Of a stretch of DNA of 8,558 bases, positions 7,063 through 8,558 are shown piece by piece. The DNA is from Lentisphaeria bacterium UBA1724 (GTDB lineage: Bacteria > Verrucomicrobiota > Lentisphaeria > Oligosphaerales > Oligosphaeraceae), in the NCBI GenBank assembly GCA_002315885.1, contig DCIO01000123.1, forward strand, positions 1 through 8,558, read 5' to 3'. The position numbers were made by a program, and so were the translations under genes. Below the pieces are notes generated by a model. That model was not told the origin of the DNA, searched no databases, and saw only the letters and a program-made list of their open reading frames with translations. The number at the start of each line of letters is the position of its first letter. Positions within the stretch are counted from its first letter, which is position 1.

Positions 7063-7106
7063 CTGTGCGCCGCAATTTTGTTGCGGCGAAGCTTCGCGGC
7101 GCACAG
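7063..7106 (-). terminator. Strong inverted repeat after glyS, possible terminator
   Basis: An 11-bp perfect GC-rich stem pairs 7063-7073 (CTGTGCGCCGC) with 7096-7106 (GCGGCGCACAG), 4 bp after the glyS stop. The 22-nt interior holds competing folds. One is an 8-bp stem pairing 7068-7075 with 7081-7088 around a TTTTG loop. The other is the 12-bp palindrome GCGAAGCTTCGC at 7086-7097. No run of T follows on the minus strand, so this may be a 3'-end protecting hairpin or a dispersed palindromic repeat instead of a classical intrinsic terminator. Confidence 0.5.
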
Positions 7107-7110
7107 AACC

Positions 7111-8478
7111 TTACGCGTGGATCATGGCGAAGAGTTTCGCGGGCAGATCTGCGATGGCGACGCGCTCCTGCTGCATGGAATCGCGGTCACGGACGGTGAC
7201 TGCGTGGTCGTTTTCGGAGTCGAAATCGTAGGTCACGCAGAAAGGCGTGCCGATTTCGTCCTGTCGGCGATAGCGCTTACCGATGGAGCCGGAGTCATCG
7301 TAGTCGGTGCGGAAATCCTGCTGGCGCAGGACCTTCTGGAGTTCCTTCGCGGGGGCTTCCAGTTTTTTGGAGAGAGGCAGGATAGCGACCTGGACGGGTG
7401 CGATCATGGGCGGCAGGTGCATGACCACGCGCACATCTTCGTCCTTGCCCTCCTTCTTGGTGGCGGCGGTATCTTCCTCGTATGCGTTGCAGAGCATCAT
7501 GAGGCAGATACGGTCCAGACCGCAGGAAGTCTCCACGACGGTGGGGAAGTAAGTCTCCTTGGTTTCGGCGTTGAAGATGGAGCAGGCGGGGGTGTCGCCA
7601 GAGAACTTGGCGTGCTGGGACATATCCCAGGTGCCGCGGTGGTGGATGCCCTCGATTTCATCCCAGCCGAAGGGGAAGAGGAATTCGATATCCACGGCCT
7701 TTTTGGCGTAGTGGGCCAGCTTTTCGTGCCAGTGCCAGCGGAGCTTGTTTTCGGGGATGCGGAGGACCTGTGTATAGAAGTTCCAGCGTTCCTTCATCCA
7801 GTAGTCGAACCAGTCGAAGGAGTCGGAGTCATCGCAGAAGAACTCCATTTCCATCTGCATGAATTCGCGGGAGCGGAAGGTGAAGTTCCGGGGGTTGATT
7901 TCGTTACGGAAGGCCTTACCGGTCTGGGCGATACCGAAGGGCAGCTGCTTGCGGGTGGCGACGCGGATGGTGTTGAAATCCACGAAGATGGGCTGGCAGG
8001 ACTCGGCGCGCAGATAGGCCTTGTGGTCTTCGTCAAAGACGGGGCCCACGAAGGTCTTCATCATCAGATTGAATTCGCGGGGCTCGGTCAGGTTGTGGCT
8101 ACCGCAGGCAGGGCACTCGCCCTGGACGGGCAGCTGGTCCACGCGCCAGCGCTTCTTGCAGTCCTTGCAGTCGGTCATCTGGTCGGAGAAGTGGTCCACG
8201 TGACCGGATGCCTTCCAGATTTCGGGATGGCAGATGATGGTGGAGTCCAGCCCGACGACGTTGTCACGATCCTGGATCATATACTTCCACCATGCACGTT
8301 CGACCGCACGCTTGATGGGCGCGCCATTGGGGCCGTAGTCCCAGAAGCCGTTGAAGCCGCCGTAGATTTCCGAACTCTGGAAAATCATACCCCTGCGCTT
8401 GCAGAGGGAGGTCAGCTTGTTCATGAATTCAGTGGAATTGACCGCAGTGGTTGCAGCGGTATTCTCTTCGTTTGCCAT
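7111..8478 (-). CDS. glyS: Glycyl-tRNA synthetase, single-chain class II type
   Basis: Attaches glycine to tRNA-Gly in the cytoplasm. At 455 residues this is the single-chain homodimeric (alpha2) form, not the alpha2beta2 GlyQ/GlyS form. The N-terminal part has the family block IYGGFNGFWDYGPNG (38-52). A zinc-finger-like insertion has C104, C107, C122 and C125 in a CxxC...CxxC pattern. Class II motif 2 is FRNEINPRNFTFRSREF (190-206). RGTWDMSQHAKFSG (281-294) is the usual glycine-pocket region, and motif 3 is ETSCGLDR (316-323). The anticodon-binding domain fills about 350-455 and includes SGSIGKRYRRQDEIGTPF (396-413). The normally near-invariant PETAQG block reads AESCQP (158-163), keeping the Glu and Gln but changing four neighbours. 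The ATG at 8478 has AAGGAA 10 nt upstream. The frame extends 13 codons further to a GTG at 8517, but those residues lie upstream of the ribosome site. The gene ends in TAA just before a strong inverted repeat. Confidence 0.97.
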   Translation of the reverse strand: MANEENTAATTAVNSTEFMNKLTSLCKRRGMIFQSSEIYGGFNGFWDYGPNGAPIKRAVERAWWKYMIQDRDNVVGLDSTIICHPEIWKASGHVDHFSDQMTDCKDCKKRWRVDQLPVQGECPACGSHNLTEPREFNLMMKTFVGPVFDEDHKAYLRAESCQPIFVDFNTIRVATRKQLPFGIAQTGKAFRNEINPRNFTFRSREFMQMEMEFFCDDSDSFDWFDYWMKERWNFYTQVLRIPENKLRWHWHEKLAHYAKKAVDIEFLFPFGWDEIEGIHHRGTWDMSQHAKFSGDTPACSIFNAETKETYFPTVVETSCGLDRICLMMLCNAYEEDTAATKKEGKDEDVRVVMHLPPMIAPVQVAILPLSKKLEAPAKELQKVLRQQDFRTDYDDSGSIGKRYRRQDEIGTPFCVTYDFDSENDHAVTVRDRDSMQQERVAIADLPAKLFAMIHA

Positions 8479-8488
8479 GGTGGTGGGG

Positions 8489-8494
8489 TTCCTT
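8489..8494 (-). promoter_or_regulatory. Ribosome binding site of glyS
   Basis: On the minus strand AAGGAA lies 10 nt before the ATG at 8478. It favours that start over the in-frame GTG at 8517, which lies upstream of the site. The match to the anti-Shine-Dalgarno is moderate and the spacing is slightly long. Confidence 0.6.
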
Positions 8495-8513
8495 ATTGTT
8501 GGTTTGTGGTGAA

Positions 8514-8532
8514 GCACAGACGGCGTCTGCGC
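8514..8532 (-). other. Hairpin in the glyS leader region
   Basis: Read on the minus strand, GCGCAGAC, loop GCC and GTCTGTGC form an 8-bp stem with one G-U wobble. The same arms on the plus strand give an A-C mismatch, so the fold is better in the glyS-sense RNA. It lies 35 nt upstream of the start codon. No promoter or T-box-like element is recognisable, and its role is unknown. Confidence 0.4.
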
Positions 8533-8537
8533 AGAAA

Positions 8538-8549
8538 AATGCTTAATGC
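8538..8549. repeat. Partial copy of the GCATTAA heptamer repeat
   Basis: The plus strand reads AATGCTTAATGC, the reverse complement of GCATTAAGCATT, which is the unit found in tandem at 4694-4721. Only about 1.7 units are present, close to the window edge, so it may continue outside or be chance. It lies about 60 bp upstream of glyS. Confidence 0.35.
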
Positions 8550-8558
8550 GAAGGGTGT

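Noticed and set aside
6947..7075. 43-residue N-terminal extension of the S41 peptidase
   Set aside because: It is translated from the repeats and hairpins of the spacer, starts at TTG and precedes the natural membrane-anchor start.
8479..8558. T-box riboswitch in front of glyS
   Set aside because: No T-box sequence, specifier loop or antiterminator pair is visible in the 80 bp available.

Overview
The window is 8558 bp of ordinary bacterial chromosome, moderately GC-rich, with four protein genes. All four are on the minus strand and cover about 93% of the sequence. No single feature fixes the taxon. A free-living Gram-negative organism with a meso-diaminopimelate cell wall is suggested by a full-length DapB, a periplasmic-type S41 peptidase and a very large exported carbohydrate-active-type protein. 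The single-chain alpha2-type glycyl-tRNA synthetase, the weak Shine-Dalgarno use and the heptameric intergenic repeats bring to mind the PVC group (Lentisphaerota, Kiritimatiellota, Verrucomicrobiota). That placement is a guess from gene style, not a measured result.

Layout in the direction of transcription (right to left): glyS (8478 to 7111); a 164-bp spacer dense in inverted repeats; an S41 C-terminal processing peptidase with an N-terminal membrane anchor (6946 to 5531); dapB (5526 to 4723), only 4 bp after the peptidase stop and using a Shine-Dalgarno inside the peptidase gene; an 89-bp spacer with a 7-bp tandem repeat and a hairpin; a 1457-residue secreted multidomain protein that looks like a glycoside hydrolase (4633 to 260); and about 259 bp of apparently non-coding DNA with a direct repeat pair and two abutting GNRA-capped hairpins (1 to 259).

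How they fit together: glyS charges tRNA-Gly. The peptidase-dapB pair is almost certainly co-transcribed and loosely shares an envelope theme: DapB feeds diaminopimelate and lysine synthesis, and CTP-type peptidases trim periplasmic proteins, in some bacteria including peptidoglycan hydrolases. The large exported protein is probably a separate nutrient-acquisition function, because a terminator-like hairpin separates it from dapB. No mobile element, CRISPR array, tRNA or rRNA was seen.

The coding genes are mostly conventional. The least explained parts are the giant exported enzyme, whose substrate is unknown, and the spacers, where degenerate 7-bp repeats and GNRA hairpins sit directly against gene ends. 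I did not find a convincing multi-gene novel system here.
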